Positions 10,701 to 22,019 of a stretch of DNA of 64,000 nucleotides are shown piece after piece. Numbering within the stretch: position 1 is the first letter of the stretch; each line of letters begins with the position of its first letter. The notes beneath the pieces were generated by a model that ran no database searches, was not told the DNA's origin, and saw only the letters and a program-made list of their open reading frames with translations. The stretch is from Rhabditoides inermis (lineage: Eukaryota; Nematoda; Chromadorea; Rhabditida; Rhabditidae): positions 313,501 to 377,500 of the forward strand of contig CAWZYM010000102.1 of NCBI GenBank assembly GCA_963966185.1, in the 5' to 3' direction. Made by a program: the position numbers and the translations under genes.

Positions 10701-12990
10701 ATATGAATTTTCTCCGAATCTCTGATCTTTCACTCTCGTATGCACATAGAAAGCGCTCCGGCACGCTCCGCGCGCCTCCGCGGTCAAAATATATCAGTAG
10801 ATCAGTAATAGTAAGAATGCATTGATCACTGCTACTGATATGAATTTTCTCCGACTCTCTGATCTTTCACTCTCTCGTATGCACATAGAAAGCGCTCCGG
10901 CACGCTCCGCGCGCCTCCGCGGTCAAAATATATCAGTAGATCAGTAATAGTAAGAATGCATTGATCACTGCTACTGATATGAATTATCTCCGACTCTCTG
11001 ATCTTTCACTTTCTCGTATGCACATAGAAAGCGCTCCGGCACGCTCCGCGCGCCTCCGCGGTCAAAATATATCAGTAGATCAGTAATAGTAAGAATGCAT
11101 TGATCACTGCTACTGATATGAATTATCTCCGACTCTCTGATCTTTCACTCTCTCGTATGCTCATAGAAAGCGCTCCGGCACGCTTCGCGCGCCTCCGCGG
11201 TCAAAGCCGATCAGTCAGTAATTATAATAATATACTGATCACTGATACTGATATGCCTTCTCTCCTACTCTCTGATCTTTCACTCTCTCGTATGCACATA
11301 GAAAAGCGCTCCGGCACGCTCCGCGCGCCTCCGCGTTCAAAATATATCAGTAGATCAGTAATAGTAAGAATGCATTGATCACTGCTACTGATATGAATTT
11401 TCTCCGACTCTCTGATCTTTCTTTCTCTCGTATGCACATAGAAAGCGCTCCGGCACGCTCCGCGCGCCTCCGCGTTCAAAATATATCAGTAGATCAGTAA
11501 TAGTAAGAATGCATTGATCACTGCTACTGATATGAATTTTCTCCGACTCTCTGATCTTTCTTTCTCTCGTATGCACATAGAAAGCGCTCCGGCACGCTCC
11601 GCGCGCCTCCGCGGTCAAGTTCTATCAATAGATCAGTAATAGTAAGAATGCATTGATCACTGCTACTGATATGAATTTTCTCCGACTCTCTGATCTTTCA
11701 CTTTCTCGTATACAAATAGAAAGCGCTCCGGCACGCTCCGCGCGCCTCCGCGGTCAAATTCTATCAGTAGATCAGTAATAATAAGAATAAATATTGATCA
11801 CTGCTACTGATATGAATTTTCTCCGAATCTCTGATCTTTCACTCTCGTATGCACATAGAAAGCGCTCCGGCACGCTCCGCGCGCCTCCGCGGTCAAAATA
11901 TATCAGTAGATCAGTAATAGTAAGAATGCATTGATCACTGCTACTGATATGAATTTTCTCCGACTCTCTGATCTTTCACTCTCTCGTATGCACATAGAAA
12001 GCGCTCCGGCACGCTCCGCGCGCCTCCGCGGTCAAAATATATCAGTAGATCAGTAATAGTAAGAATGCATTGATCACTGCTACTGATATGAATTTTCTCC
12101 GACTCTCTGATCTTTCACTCTCTCGTATGCACATAGAAAGCGCTCCGGCACGCTCCGCGCGCCTCCGCGGTCAAAATATATCAGTAGATCAGTAATAGTA
12201 AGAATGCATTGATCACTGCTACTGATATGAATTATCTCCGACTCTCTGATCTTTCACTTTCTCGTATGCACATAGAAAGCGCTCCGGCACGCTCCGCGCG
12301 CCTCCGCGGTCAAAATATATCAGTAGATCAGTAATAGTAAGAATGCATTGATCACTGCTACTGATATGAATTATCTCCGACTCTCTGATCTTTCTTTCTC
12401 TCGTATGCACATAGAAAGCGCTCCGGCACGCTCCGCGCGCCTCCGCGGTCAAAATATATCAGTAGATCAGTAATAGTAAGAATGCATTGATCACTGCTAC
12501 TGATATGAATTATCTCCGACTCTCTGATCTTTCTATTTCTCGTAGGCACATAGAAAGCGCTCCGGCACGCTCCGCGCGCCTCCGCCGTCAAAATATATCA
12601 GTAGATCAGTAATAGTAAGAATGCATTGATCACTGCTACTGATATGAATTTTCTCCGACTCTCTGATCTTTCTATTTCTCGTAGGCACATAGAAAGCGCT
12701 CCGGCACGCTCCGCGCGCCTCCGCGGTCCAATTCTATCAGTAGATCAGTAATAGTAAGAATGCATTGATCACTGCTACTGATATGAATTTTCTCCGACTC
12801 TTTGATCTTTTACTCTATCGTATGCCTTTAGAGGACGCTCCGGCACGCTACGCGCGCCTCCGCGGTCAAAGCCGATCAGTAGATCAGTAATTATAATAAT
12901 ATATTGAACACTGATACTGATATGCATTCTCTCCTACTCTCTGATCTTTCACTCTCTCGTATGCTCATAGAGGGCGCTCCGGCACACTCC
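7790..12990 (-). repeat. 139-bp satellite array of M1 (~37 monomers)
   Basis: Diverged monomers at 7790-8740 give way to nearly identical ones at 8740-12830. Variant monomers recur at fixed spacing, for example a GGTCAAGTTCTATC variant at 9111, 10084 and 11610. This indicates higher-order units of seven monomers (973 bp). Confidence 0.96.
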
Positions 12991-13088
12991 GCGGTAAAAG
13001 CCTATCTGTAGCTGGTTGACAATTTTTATTTATTAGAGATACAAATATACTTTATAGTTATTACTGGTATTATATTATAAAATTTAAG

Positions 13089-13101
13089 CGAGCGAGAGAG
13101 A

Positions 13102-13142
<41 letters not shown>

Positions 13143-13161
13143 AGAGAGAGAAAGAGAGTGG
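13089..13161. repeat. (GA)n microsatellite, first tract of M1
   Basis: GA/GAAA repeat downstream of an AGCTGGTTGACAATTTTTATT segment. The same segment precedes the second tract, so tract and flank appear duplicated together. Confidence 0.95.
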
Positions 13162-13244
13162 GATGAGCAGCTGGTTGACAATTATTATTTATTTTAGATC
13201 CCAGTAGACTTCATAGTTATCAATAATCTAAAATCATAATATAT

Positions 13245-13276
13245 AAGAGAGAGATAGAGGAAGAGAGGGAGAGAGG

Positions 13277-13320
<44 letters not shown>
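13245..13320. repeat. (GA)n microsatellite, second tract of M1
   Basis: GA-rich tract with GGGA interruptions, adjacent to the LINE insertion site. Confidence 0.95.
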
Positions 13321-13322
<2 letters not shown>

Positions 13323-13332
13323 TGAGAAGAGA

Positions 13333-13736
13333 TCAATCAATCAATCAATCAATCAATCGTTTATCCGGAATCGTTATATCTGAATATGACAACACAATCA
13401 TAATGATATGGAGCATACAGTAGTGCCTAAGATGCTAGATACATAATAGGCTAACGCCGGGGAAAGACAGCTAGGCTGACAAGGTTAGTGGTGGGAAGAC
13501 GATACTTGATCGATAATCATTCCTGGACCATTAGAGTACCATTCTTGACGTGAAGAGCTCCGAGGCTTCCTTTGCTTCCATGCCAATTATTATCTCCTCG
13601 CGCCATAGCTGCTTCCACATGAGGATACTTCCCGCCGCCTCACTGGTGACTCGGGAAGGATTCTTGTCGATGACCGAACATTCGGCGGCGGTGGGGCAAA
13701 ATGAGGACCCGACCGCACGCCGCGGGGAAAAGAAGA
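13333..13736 (-). mobile_element. 5'-truncated LINE fragment with (ATTG)n tail
   Basis: A 404-bp insert flanked by AGAAGAGA direct repeats (13325-13332 and 13737-13744). On the minus strand it begins inside an open frame whose C-terminus includes LWREE and MEAKEASELF before a TAA near 13536. A ~175-bp 3' UTR follows, ending in about six GATT units. Sister copies at 44573-44580 and about 58494-58501 preserve the uninterrupted target. Truncation, short-repeat tail and target duplication are typical of non-LTR retrotransposition; the clade is unresolved. Confidence 0.85.
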
Positions 13737-14899
13737 AGAAGAGAGGGATAAGTAAAGAAGAGAGATGAGAAAAGGAGGTTACATAGTATTTCGCCTCGCC
13801 TCACTTCTATGATTGAATATAGAATGACGTGAGTGCATATAGTATTGTTTTATTGTATGTGCTCAGAAAATAGTTTGTTGGAGTGTGGTGAGCTGTTTCG
13901 TAGTGCATGGTGATACTCTCGCTCATTTGCACAATTGACTGTCTCTTTCTCTGACATCAGACAGACTGGCAGCTGGCGCACTCTCACCTCGCCACACTCT
14001 CTCGTCGCGGGGCAATAAAACGACGTCGATTAGAGGAATTTAATTGATTGCAGGCGTCAGAGGTCACAAAAAAATGCGAATTTTGGTAGAAGTGTAGTGG
14101 CCACCTATTTGCATGTTGTAGTAAAGGGAGACCTTACACGATTGCCTAGTTTTCTTGAACAGCCCGCGACAACTGTTTGGTGTCGCCTCGCCTCGACTAA
14201 ATCACTTCGTGAAAGGAAACCAGGAAGATTTATAAAAAGATTACGGGCAGATTTGTAGGTGAGGGAGTGTAGAGGAGTGACGTCGAAACCGTTTCTCGAT
14301 AGCTGAAGTCTACGATTCGCAGTACTCGTTCTTGTAAGGTCTACTCGCCGCACACGATTTGCCAGTGACCCGTCTCTTCATCTGACACACTATTTCGCCG
14401 CTTTTGTGTCTGACTCTCTCTGATTACGCGCTATTTCGTCGGACCTTCTTGAGCTTATAGCTCCGCGGATATGAGAGATAAAGATCTGAAAATTGGAATC
14501 CTGCATCTCGGGACCGAGACCATCGGATCGATGTCACGTTTGGCTAGATAGGAGTAGTGGGTGGCGCGGTAGAGCGATGTATGGACAGACACCATAGGGC
14601 ATTTTACACATACTAGCGACTAGCGCGCTTCGCGCGCTAGAAATATACGTGTAAAAAAGAGGAGAAAATTATCTATCGATTGATATATAGATTGACTTGA
14701 TATGTGCTCTGGAAGTGCTATTAGGATCTGTGCTAGAAGTGCTGTTGTCAGAGTATTCCGGTAGATGATTGATCTTTATTTATTTCCTGATTTTTTTTAT
14801 TTTTTTTCAGTAATTTCAAATAAATAGAAAGTGTCACAGTCTATCAGTATCTGGTTGATACTATCTTGACTGCTTTTCTACAGATAATATTATTACTAT

Positions 14900-16110
14900 G
14901 CTCATAGAAGGCGCTCCGGCACGCTTCGCGGTCGAAGCTGATCAGTAGATCAGTGATTATAATAATATGGTGATCACTGATACTGATATTCATTATATCC
15001 TACTCTCTGGAATTTTACTCTTTCGTATGCACATAGAGGGCGCTCCGGCACGCTTCGCGCGCCTCCGCGGTCAAAGTATATCAGTAGATCAGAAAAAAAC
15101 AAGAATATATTGATCACTGCGGCGCGGTCAAAGCCGATCAGTAGATCAGTAATTATAATAATATATTAATCACTGATAATGATATACAATCTCTTTTACT
15201 CTCTGATGTTTTACTCTTTCGTATGCACAGAGAAGTCGCTCCGGCACGCTTCGCGCGCCTCCGCGGTCAAAGCCGATCAGTATATCAAAAATTATAATAA
15301 TATATTAATCACTGATAATGATATACAATCTCTTCTACCTTCTGATATTTTACTCTTTCGTATGCACTTAGAAGGCGCTCCGGCACGCTTCGCGCGCCTC
15401 CGCGGTCAAAGCCGATCAGTATATCAGTAATTATAATAATATATTAATCACTGATAATGATATACAATCTCTTCTACTCTCTGATATTTCACTCTCTCGT
15501 TTGCACATAGAAAGCGCTCCGGCACGCTCCGCGCGCCTCCGCGGTCAAAGTCGATCAGTAGATCAGTAATAATGAGACTATATTGATCACTGCTACTGAT
15601 ATGCATTTTCTCCGACTCTCTGATCTTTTACTCTCTCGTATGCACATGGAGGGCGCTCCGGCACGCTCCGCGCGCCTCCGCGGTCAAAGCCGATCAGTAG
15701 ATCAGTAATTATAATATTACATTGATCACTGATACTGATATGCATTTTCTCCTACTCTCTGATATCTCACTCTCTCGTTTGCACATAGAAAGCGCTCCGG
15801 CACGCTCCGCGCGCCTCCGCGGTCAAAGTCGATCAGTAGATCAGTAATAATGAGACTATATTGATCACTGCTACTGATATGCATTTTCTCCGACTCTCTG
15901 ATCTTTTACTCTCTCGTATGCACATGGAGGGCGCTCCGGCACGCTCCGCGCGCCTCCGCGGTCAAAGCCGATCAGTAGATCAGTAATTATAATAATACAT
16001 TGATCACTGCTACTTATATGCAATTCTCCGACTCTCTGATATTTTACTTTCTCGTATGCACAAAGAAAGCGCTCCGGCACGCTTCGCGCGCTTCAGCGGT
16101 CAAATTCTAT
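14900..16110 (-). repeat. 139-bp satellite array of M2 (~8 monomers)
   Basis: Diverged 139-bp monomers, including a partial one near 15095-15140. A roughly 965-bp segment repeats in part: the AATAATGAGACTATATTG variant occurs at about 15568 and 15846. Confidence 0.93.
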
Positions 16111-16420
16111 CAGTAGCTGGTTGACAATGATTAGTTATCACGTATCAAATGTTATAAAATCTCTACTCTCGCCTTTGATCACAGACAGCCGCTCCGCGCG
16201 CCTCAGCGGTCAAATTCTATCTTTTCTCGTATGCACATAGAAAGCGCTCCGGAACGCTCCGCGCGCCTCCGCGGTCAAAGTCGATCAGTAGATCAGTAAT
16301 AATAAAAATATGTTGATGAGTTATCACGGATCTAATTTTATAGAATCTCTAGTCTCGCCTTTGAATCTCGCCTTTGAATTTTATAGAATCTCTAGTCTCG
16401 CCTCTCTAGTCTCGCCACGG
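16105..16420 (-). repeat. 110-bp satellite unit and scrambled satellite remnants
   Basis: One 110-bp unit (AGCTGGTTGACAATGATTAG to TTTGATCACAGACAGCCGC), a partial 139-bp monomer, then short duplications of TCTCTAGTCTCGCC up to the boundary of the inserted DNA. Confidence 0.8.
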
Positions 16421-16439
16421 AACGTTTTCTAGGGGGGTG

Positions 16440-16640
16440 GTGGCGCGCACCGGCTGCCCCCAGCAGACAGGAGGTGCACAATCCGCACTGCCTGTGGATT
16501 GCACTGATATCGTTTAGATCGCGTGCTCTGCCGTGCGCACCGTAGTGTTGTGGTTAGCGATTGCGTCCGTTGAGACACATGGCTCGAGTTCGGTTCCGGC
16601 TGGAGGCAAACGTTTTGTAATATATGATTTTACATAGAAA
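16440..16640 (+). mobile_element. tRNA-derived SINE-like head
   Basis: A tRNA-like stretch at about 16533-16606 contains an A-box-like TAGTGTTGTGGTTAGCG and a B-box-like GAGTTCGGTTCC (16586-16597). Spacing is about 43 bp, matching an internal RNA polymerase III promoter. No clear cloverleaf with good acceptor pairing, so it is not called a functional tRNA. The 5' and 3' limits are uncertain and no tail was identified. Confidence 0.55.
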
Positions 16641-16813
16641 TGACATTGGAATTGTAAATTTTTCCATCAGCATTACCTAAACTCTTTTTTGCAAATTTTA
16701 TACAATTTTGGACTCAACAAGGTGGGTGAACTGTTGGATTTCTTTTAAAAAAATGTTTTGTGTTTCATGTTAATGTAGATAGATTTATATGAAATCCAAT
16801 AAAAGTACATTTA
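16641..16813. other. Unassigned AT-rich spacer
   Basis: AT-rich DNA between the SINE-like head and the foldback element. It could be the SINE body. I see no gene or further repeat in it. Confidence 0.4.
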
Positions 16814-17113
16814 TTATCTTTTAAAAGGACTTCCGTAAGAGAAGAGTTTGTGTTACTCAACGTAATGCAACAAAAGCTCATGCATTTTATCAATCGAAAT
16901 AGTACACAAACCTGTTCCAATAGTTCAACAAGTTATATATAATCGATCGGATACCGAAATCAATTTCCCGACATACAACATTCGCTCGCATTAGTTTTTA
17001 TTGAAGAAAGAGCAGGTTTGTTTACTATTTCGATTGATAAAATGCATGAGCTTTTGTTGCATTACGTTGAGTAACACAAACTCTTCTCTTACGGAAGTCC
17101 TTTTAAAAGATAA
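16814..17113. mobile_element. Foldback/MITE-like element with 101-bp inverted arms
   Basis: The arm at 16814-16914 pairs with 17013-17113. They are identical when inverted except for about one mismatch (AGTACAC versus AGTAAAC). A 98-bp loop separates them. The ends read TTATCTTTTAAAAGG. No convincing target duplication is visible. Confidence 0.85.
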
Positions 17114-18423
17114 ATTGTATTGTATTTGCTCAGAATATAGATTTTGCGCAGTTTGTGTGGTGAGCTGTTTCGTAGTGCATGGTGTTGTTCTCGCTCATTT
17201 GCACAATTTACTGTTTCTTTCTCTGACATCAGACAGACTGGCAGCTGGCGCACTCTCACCTCGCCACACTCTCTCGTCGCGGGGCAATAAAGTGGCGTCG
17301 ATTAGAGGAATTTAATTGATAGCGGGCGTCAGAGGTCACAAAAAGATGCAAATTTTGGTAGAAGTGTAGTGGCCACCTATTTGCATGTTGTAGTAAAGGG
17401 AGATCTGACACGGTTGCCTAGTTTTCTTGAACAGCCCGCGACAATTGTTTGGTGTCGCCTCGCCTCGATTGAATCACTTCGTGAAAAAAAAACCAAGAGG
17501 AGTTATAAAAAGATAACGGGCCAATTTGTAGGTGAGGGAGTGTAGAGGAGTGACGTCGAAACCATTTTTCGATAGCTGAAGTCTGCGATTCGCAGTACTC
17601 GTTCTTGTGAGGCCTACTCGATGCAACCGTTCAACGACCTAACCGTCTCCTCGCCTCACACACTATTTCGCCTGTTTTCTGTCTGACTCTCTCTGATTAC
17701 ACGCTATTTCGTCGGACTTTCTGGAGCTTATAGCTCCGCGGATATGAGAGATAAAGGGCTGAAAATTGGAATCCTGCATCTCGGCACCGAGACCATCGGA
17801 TCGATGTCACGTTTGGCTAGATAGGAGTAGTGGCTGGCGCGGTAGAGCGATGGACGGACGGAAACCATAGGGCATTTTGCACAGCCAGGCGCAGCGGGCG
17901 CTGCGACTAGCGCGCTTCGCGCGCTAGAAATATAGGTATAAAATAGAGGAGAAAATTATCTATCGATTGTTATATATATTGACTTGATATGTGCTCTGGA
18001 AGTGCTATTAGGAGCTGTGCTAGAAGTGCTGTTTTCAGTCTTCCAGTAGATGACTGATCTTTTTCATTTCCTTTTTTTATTTTCAGTAATTTTAAATAAT
18101 TAGAACGTGTCACAGTCTATCTGGTTGATAGTATCTTCTTGACTGCTTTCCTGTTATATTTACTATGCTCATAGAAGGCGCTCCGGCACGCTCCGCGGTC
18201 ATAGCCTATGAGTATTTCACTAATAAAAATAATAATAAAATGATCACTGATACTGATATGCACTTTCTCCTACTCTTTGATATTTTACTCTCTCGTATGC
18301 ACATAGAGGGCGCTCCGGCACGCTTCGCGCGCCTCCGCGGTCAAAGTCGATCAGTAGATCAGTAATTATGATAATTTATTAATCACTGATACTGATATAG
18401 AATCTATTCTACTCTCTGAGTAG

Positions 18424-18575
18424 CTGGTTGATAATTTTTGATTCTCGCGCTTCGAGATGCAGCCGAAGACTATCGGTATATGAGTGATAAATATGTTATA
18501 ACTAAACTACACTTTTCGTTTCTCCGCTTCTCTCTCTCTCTCTCTCTCTCGCTCTCTCTCCTTTGCTCTAGAAGG
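18424..18575. repeat. CT-tract insert in satellite, copy 1
   Basis: A unit starting near GAGATGCAGCCGAAGAC, through GATAAATATGTTATAACTAAAC, to a CT tract and CCTTTGCTCTAGAAGGCGC, inserted in the monomer series. It recurs at 18720-18905, and its left half appears at about 34766-34825. Confidence 0.85.
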
Positions 18576-18719
18576 CGCTCCGGCACGCTTCGCGCGCTTC
18601 CGCGGTCAAAGCCGATCAGTAGATCAGTAATTATAATAACATTTTTATCACTGCTACTGATATGCGTTTTCTCCTACTCTCTGATATTTTACTCTTTCGT
18701 ATGCACATGAAGAGCGCTC

Positions 18720-18795
18720 CGAGATGCAGCCGAAGACAATCGGTATATGAGTGATAACTATGTCATAACTAAACTACACTTTCCGTTTCTCCGCT

Positions 18796-18827
<32 letters not shown>

Positions 18828-18905
18828 TCTCTCTCTTTCTCTCTGTCTCTCTGTCTCTCTGTCTCTTTCTGTCTCTTTCTCTCTCTCCTTTGCTCTAGAA
18901 GGCGC
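18720..18905. repeat. CT-tract insert in satellite, copy 2
   Basis: Same unit as copy 1 with a longer (CT/GTCT)n tract. It rejoins a satellite monomer at the same GCTCTAGAAGGCGC point. Confidence 0.85.
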
Positions 18906-20685
18906 TCCGGCACGCTTCGCGCGCCTCCGCGGTCAAAGCCGATCAGTAGATCAGTAATTATAATTATTTATTGATCACTGATACTGATATGCATTTTCTC
19001 CTACTCTTTGATAAGTTACTCTCTCGTATGCACATAGAAAGCGCTCCGGCACGCTCCGCGCGCCTCCGCGGTCAAAATCGATTAGTAGATCAGTAATACT
19101 AAGACTATATTGATCACTGCTACTGATATGCATTTTCTCCGACTCTCTGATCTTTTACTTTCTCGTATACACATAGAAAGCGCTCCTGCACGCTCCGCCC
19201 CCCTCCGCGGTCAAAGTCGATCAGTAGATCAGTAATAATAAGACTATATTGATCACTGCTACTGATATGCATTTTCTCCGACTCTCTGATCTTTTACTTT
19301 CTCGTATGCACAAAGAAAGCGCTCCGGCACGCTCCGCGCGCCTCCGCGGTCAAAGTCGATCAGTAGATCAGTAATAATAAGACTATATTGATCACTGCTA
19401 CTGATATGCATTTTCTCCGACTCTCTGATCTTTTACTTTCTCGTATGCACTTAGAAAGCGCTCCGGCACGCTCCGCCCCCCTCCGCGGTCAAAGTCGATC
19501 AGTAGATCAGTAATAATAAGACTATATTGATCACTGCTACTGATATGCATTTTCTCCGACTCTCTGATCTTTTACTTTCTCGTATGCACAAAGAAAGCGC
19601 TCCGGCACGCTCCGCGCGCCTCCGCGGTCAAAGTCGATCAGTAGATCAGTAATAATAAGACTATATTGATCACTGCTACTGATATGCATTTTCTCCGACT
19701 CTCTGATCTTTTACTTTCTCGTATGCACTTAGAAAGCGCTCCGGCACGCTCCGCGCGCCTCCGCGGTCAAAGTCGATCAGTAGATCAGTAATAATAAGAC
19801 TATATTGATCACTGCTACTGATATGCATTTTCTCCGACTCTCTGATCTTTTACTTTCTCGTATGCACTTAGAAAGCGCTCCGGCACGCTCCGCGCGCCTC
19901 CGCGGTCAAAGTCGATCAGTAGATCAGTAATAATAAGACTATATTGATCACTGCTACTGATATGCATTTTCTCCGACTCTCTGATCTTTTACTTTCTCGT
20001 ATGCACTTAGCAAGCGCTCCGGCACGCTCCGCGCGCCTCCGCGGTCAAAGTCGATCAGTAGATCAGTAATAATAAGACTATATTGATCACTGCTACTGAT
20101 ATGCATTTTCTCCGACTCTCTGATCTTTTACTTTCTCGTATGCACTTAGATAGCGCTCCGGCACGCTCCGCGCGCCTCCGCGGTCAAAGTCGATCAGTAG
20201 ATCAGTAATAATAAGACTATATTGATCACTGCTACTGATATGCATTTTCTCTAACTCTTTTATCTTTCACTCTCTCGTATGCACATAGAAAGCGCTCCGG
20301 CACGCTCCGCGCGCCTCCGCGGTCAAAGTCGATCAGTAGATCAGTAATATATAATAAAACATTGATCACTGCTACTGATATGCGTTTTCTCCATTTCTCT
20401 TATCTTTTACTTTCTCGTATGCACATAGAAAGCGCTCCGGCATGCTTCGCGCGCCTCCGCCGTCAAAACCGATCAGTATATCAGTAATTATAATAATATA
20501 CTGATCACTGATACTGATATGCCTTCTCTCCTACTCTCTGATCTTTTACTCTCTCGTATGCACTCAGAATGCGTTCCGGCACACTCCGCTCCGCGGTAAA
20601 AGCCTATCAGTAGCTGGTTGACAATTTTTATTTATTAGAGATACAAATATAATTTATAGTTATCACTGGTCTCATATTATAAAAT

Positions 20686-20686
<1 letters not shown>

Positions 20687-20744
<58 letters not shown>

Positions 20745-20808
20745 GAGAGACGAAAGAAATAGCGAGAGAGAGAGAGAGAGAGAGAAAGACGAGAGAGAGA
20801 TATAAGAA

Positions 20809-20841
<33 letters not shown>

Positions 20842-20850
20842 CGAAAAAAG
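20687..20850. repeat. (GA)n microsatellite of M3
   Basis: GA tract with GACGAAAGA interruptions at the family-typical position. Confidence 0.95.
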
Positions 20851-22019
20851 AGGGATGAGAAAAAGAGAGGGATGAGAAAAGAAGGTTACATAGTATTTCG
20901 CCTCGCCTCACTTCCTGATTGAATATAGAATGTCGTTAGTGCATACAGTTATATTTGTATTGTATTTGCTCAGAATATAGACTTTGCACAGTTTGTGGAG
21001 TGTGGTGAGCTGTTTCGTAGTGCATGGTGCTGTTCTCGCTCATTTGCACAATTTACTGTTTCTTTCTCTAACAGCAGACAGACTGGCAGCTGGCGCACTC
21101 TCACCTCGCCACACTCTCTCGTCGCGGGGCAATAAAACGACGTCGATTAGAGGAATTTAATTGATAGCGAGCGTCAGAGGTCACAAAAAGATGCAAATTT
21201 TGGTAGAAGTGTAGTGGCCACCTATTTGCATGTTGTAGTAAAGGGAGACCTTACACGGTTGCCTAGTTTTCTTGAACAGCCCGCGACAACTGTTTGGTGT
21301 CGCCTCGCCTCGACTAAATCACTTCGTGAAAGGAAACCAGGAGGATTTATAAAAAGATTACGGGCAGATTTGTAGGTGAGGGAGTGTAGAGGAGTGACGT
21401 CGAAACCGTTTTTCGATAGCTGAAGTCTGCGATTCGCAGTACTCGTTCTTGTAAGGTCTACTCGCCGCACCCGATTCGTCAGTGACCCGTCTCTTCATCT
21501 GACACACTATCTCGCTGCTTTTCTGTCTGACTCTCTCGGATTACGCGCTATTTCGTCGGACCTTCTTGAGCTTATAGCTCCGCGGATATGAGAGATAAAG
21601 ATCTGAAAATTGGAATCCTGCATCTCGGGACCGAGACCATCGGATCGATGTCACGTTTGGCTAGATAGGAGTAGTGGCTGGCGCGGTAGAGCGATGGACG
21701 TACGGAAACCATAGGGCATTTAGCCAGACCGGCGCAGCGGGCGCTGCGACTAGCGCGCTTCGCGCGCTAGAAATATAGGTATAAAATAGAGGAGAAAATT
21801 ATCTATCGATTGATTTATAGATTGACTTGATATGTGCTCTGGAAGTGCTATTAGGAGCTGTGCTAGAAGTGCTGTTGTCAGTCTTTCAATAGATGACTGA
21901 TCTTTATTTATTTCCCTATTTTTTTATTTTTCAGTAGTTTCAAATATTTAGAAAGTGTCACAGTTTATCAGTATCTGGTTGATAGTATCTGCTTGACTGC
22001 TTATCTACAGATGTGATAT

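Larger units (their letters stand above)
7601..14619 (-). mobile_element. Alpha-family Helitron-like element M1
   Basis: Complete 7.0-kb element, the longest here. On the minus strand: TC at 14619; 5' box near 14600; conserved 5' module (about 14590-13790); two (GA)n/(CT)n tracts; a ~5.2-kb 139-bp satellite array; 3' module (7625-7790); hairpin and CTAG at 7601. A 404-bp LINE fragment interrupts its microsatellite region. The 5' module contains an 82-codon open frame (14353-14105) that recurs in other copies but starts with GTG and varies freely, so I do not call it a gene. Confidence 0.78.
14620..17906 (-). mobile_element. Alpha-family Helitron-like element M2
   Basis: Complete 3.3-kb element, TC at 17906 to CTAG at 14620. 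The usual microsatellite is absent. In its place lie a tRNA-like SINE head and a foldback element (about 16420-17113). The 5' module at 17114-17890 has indels that break the open frame found in sister copies. The 5' terminus carries a small CGCAGC/GCTGCG palindrome. Confidence 0.76.
18165..20600 (-). repeat. 139-bp satellite array of M3
   Basis: About 16 monomers. Those from 19200 to 20230 are nearly identical (AATAATAAGACTATATTG variant, 139-bp spacing, e.g. 19208 to 19347). The distal part is diverged and interrupted. Confidence 0.95.
17907..21749 (-). mobile_element. Alpha-family Helitron-like element M3
   Basis: Complete 3.8-kb element: TC at 21749, 5' module about 20880-21720, GA tract 20687-20850, satellite 18165-20600, 3' module, hairpin and CTAG at 17907. 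Two extra CT tracts with a shared flank interrupt the distal part of the array. Confidence 0.78.

Noticed and set aside
7790..12990. CRISPR-like array of regular repeats
   Set aside because: The 139-bp units are repeated over their whole length without unique spacers, and the setting is eukaryotic.
14105..14353. 82-codon minus-strand frame conserved in at least eight alpha copies (also 21222, 25444, 28564, 33960, 38282, 44941, 58865)
   Set aside because: Starts at GTG, varies at amino-acid level between copies, and is broken in M2; the conservation follows from copy homology, not evident coding constraint.
16533..16606. Functional tRNA gene
   Set aside because: A- and B-box-like motifs are present, but the acceptor and D-arm do not pair well and there is no clear anticodon loop; SINE origin fits better.
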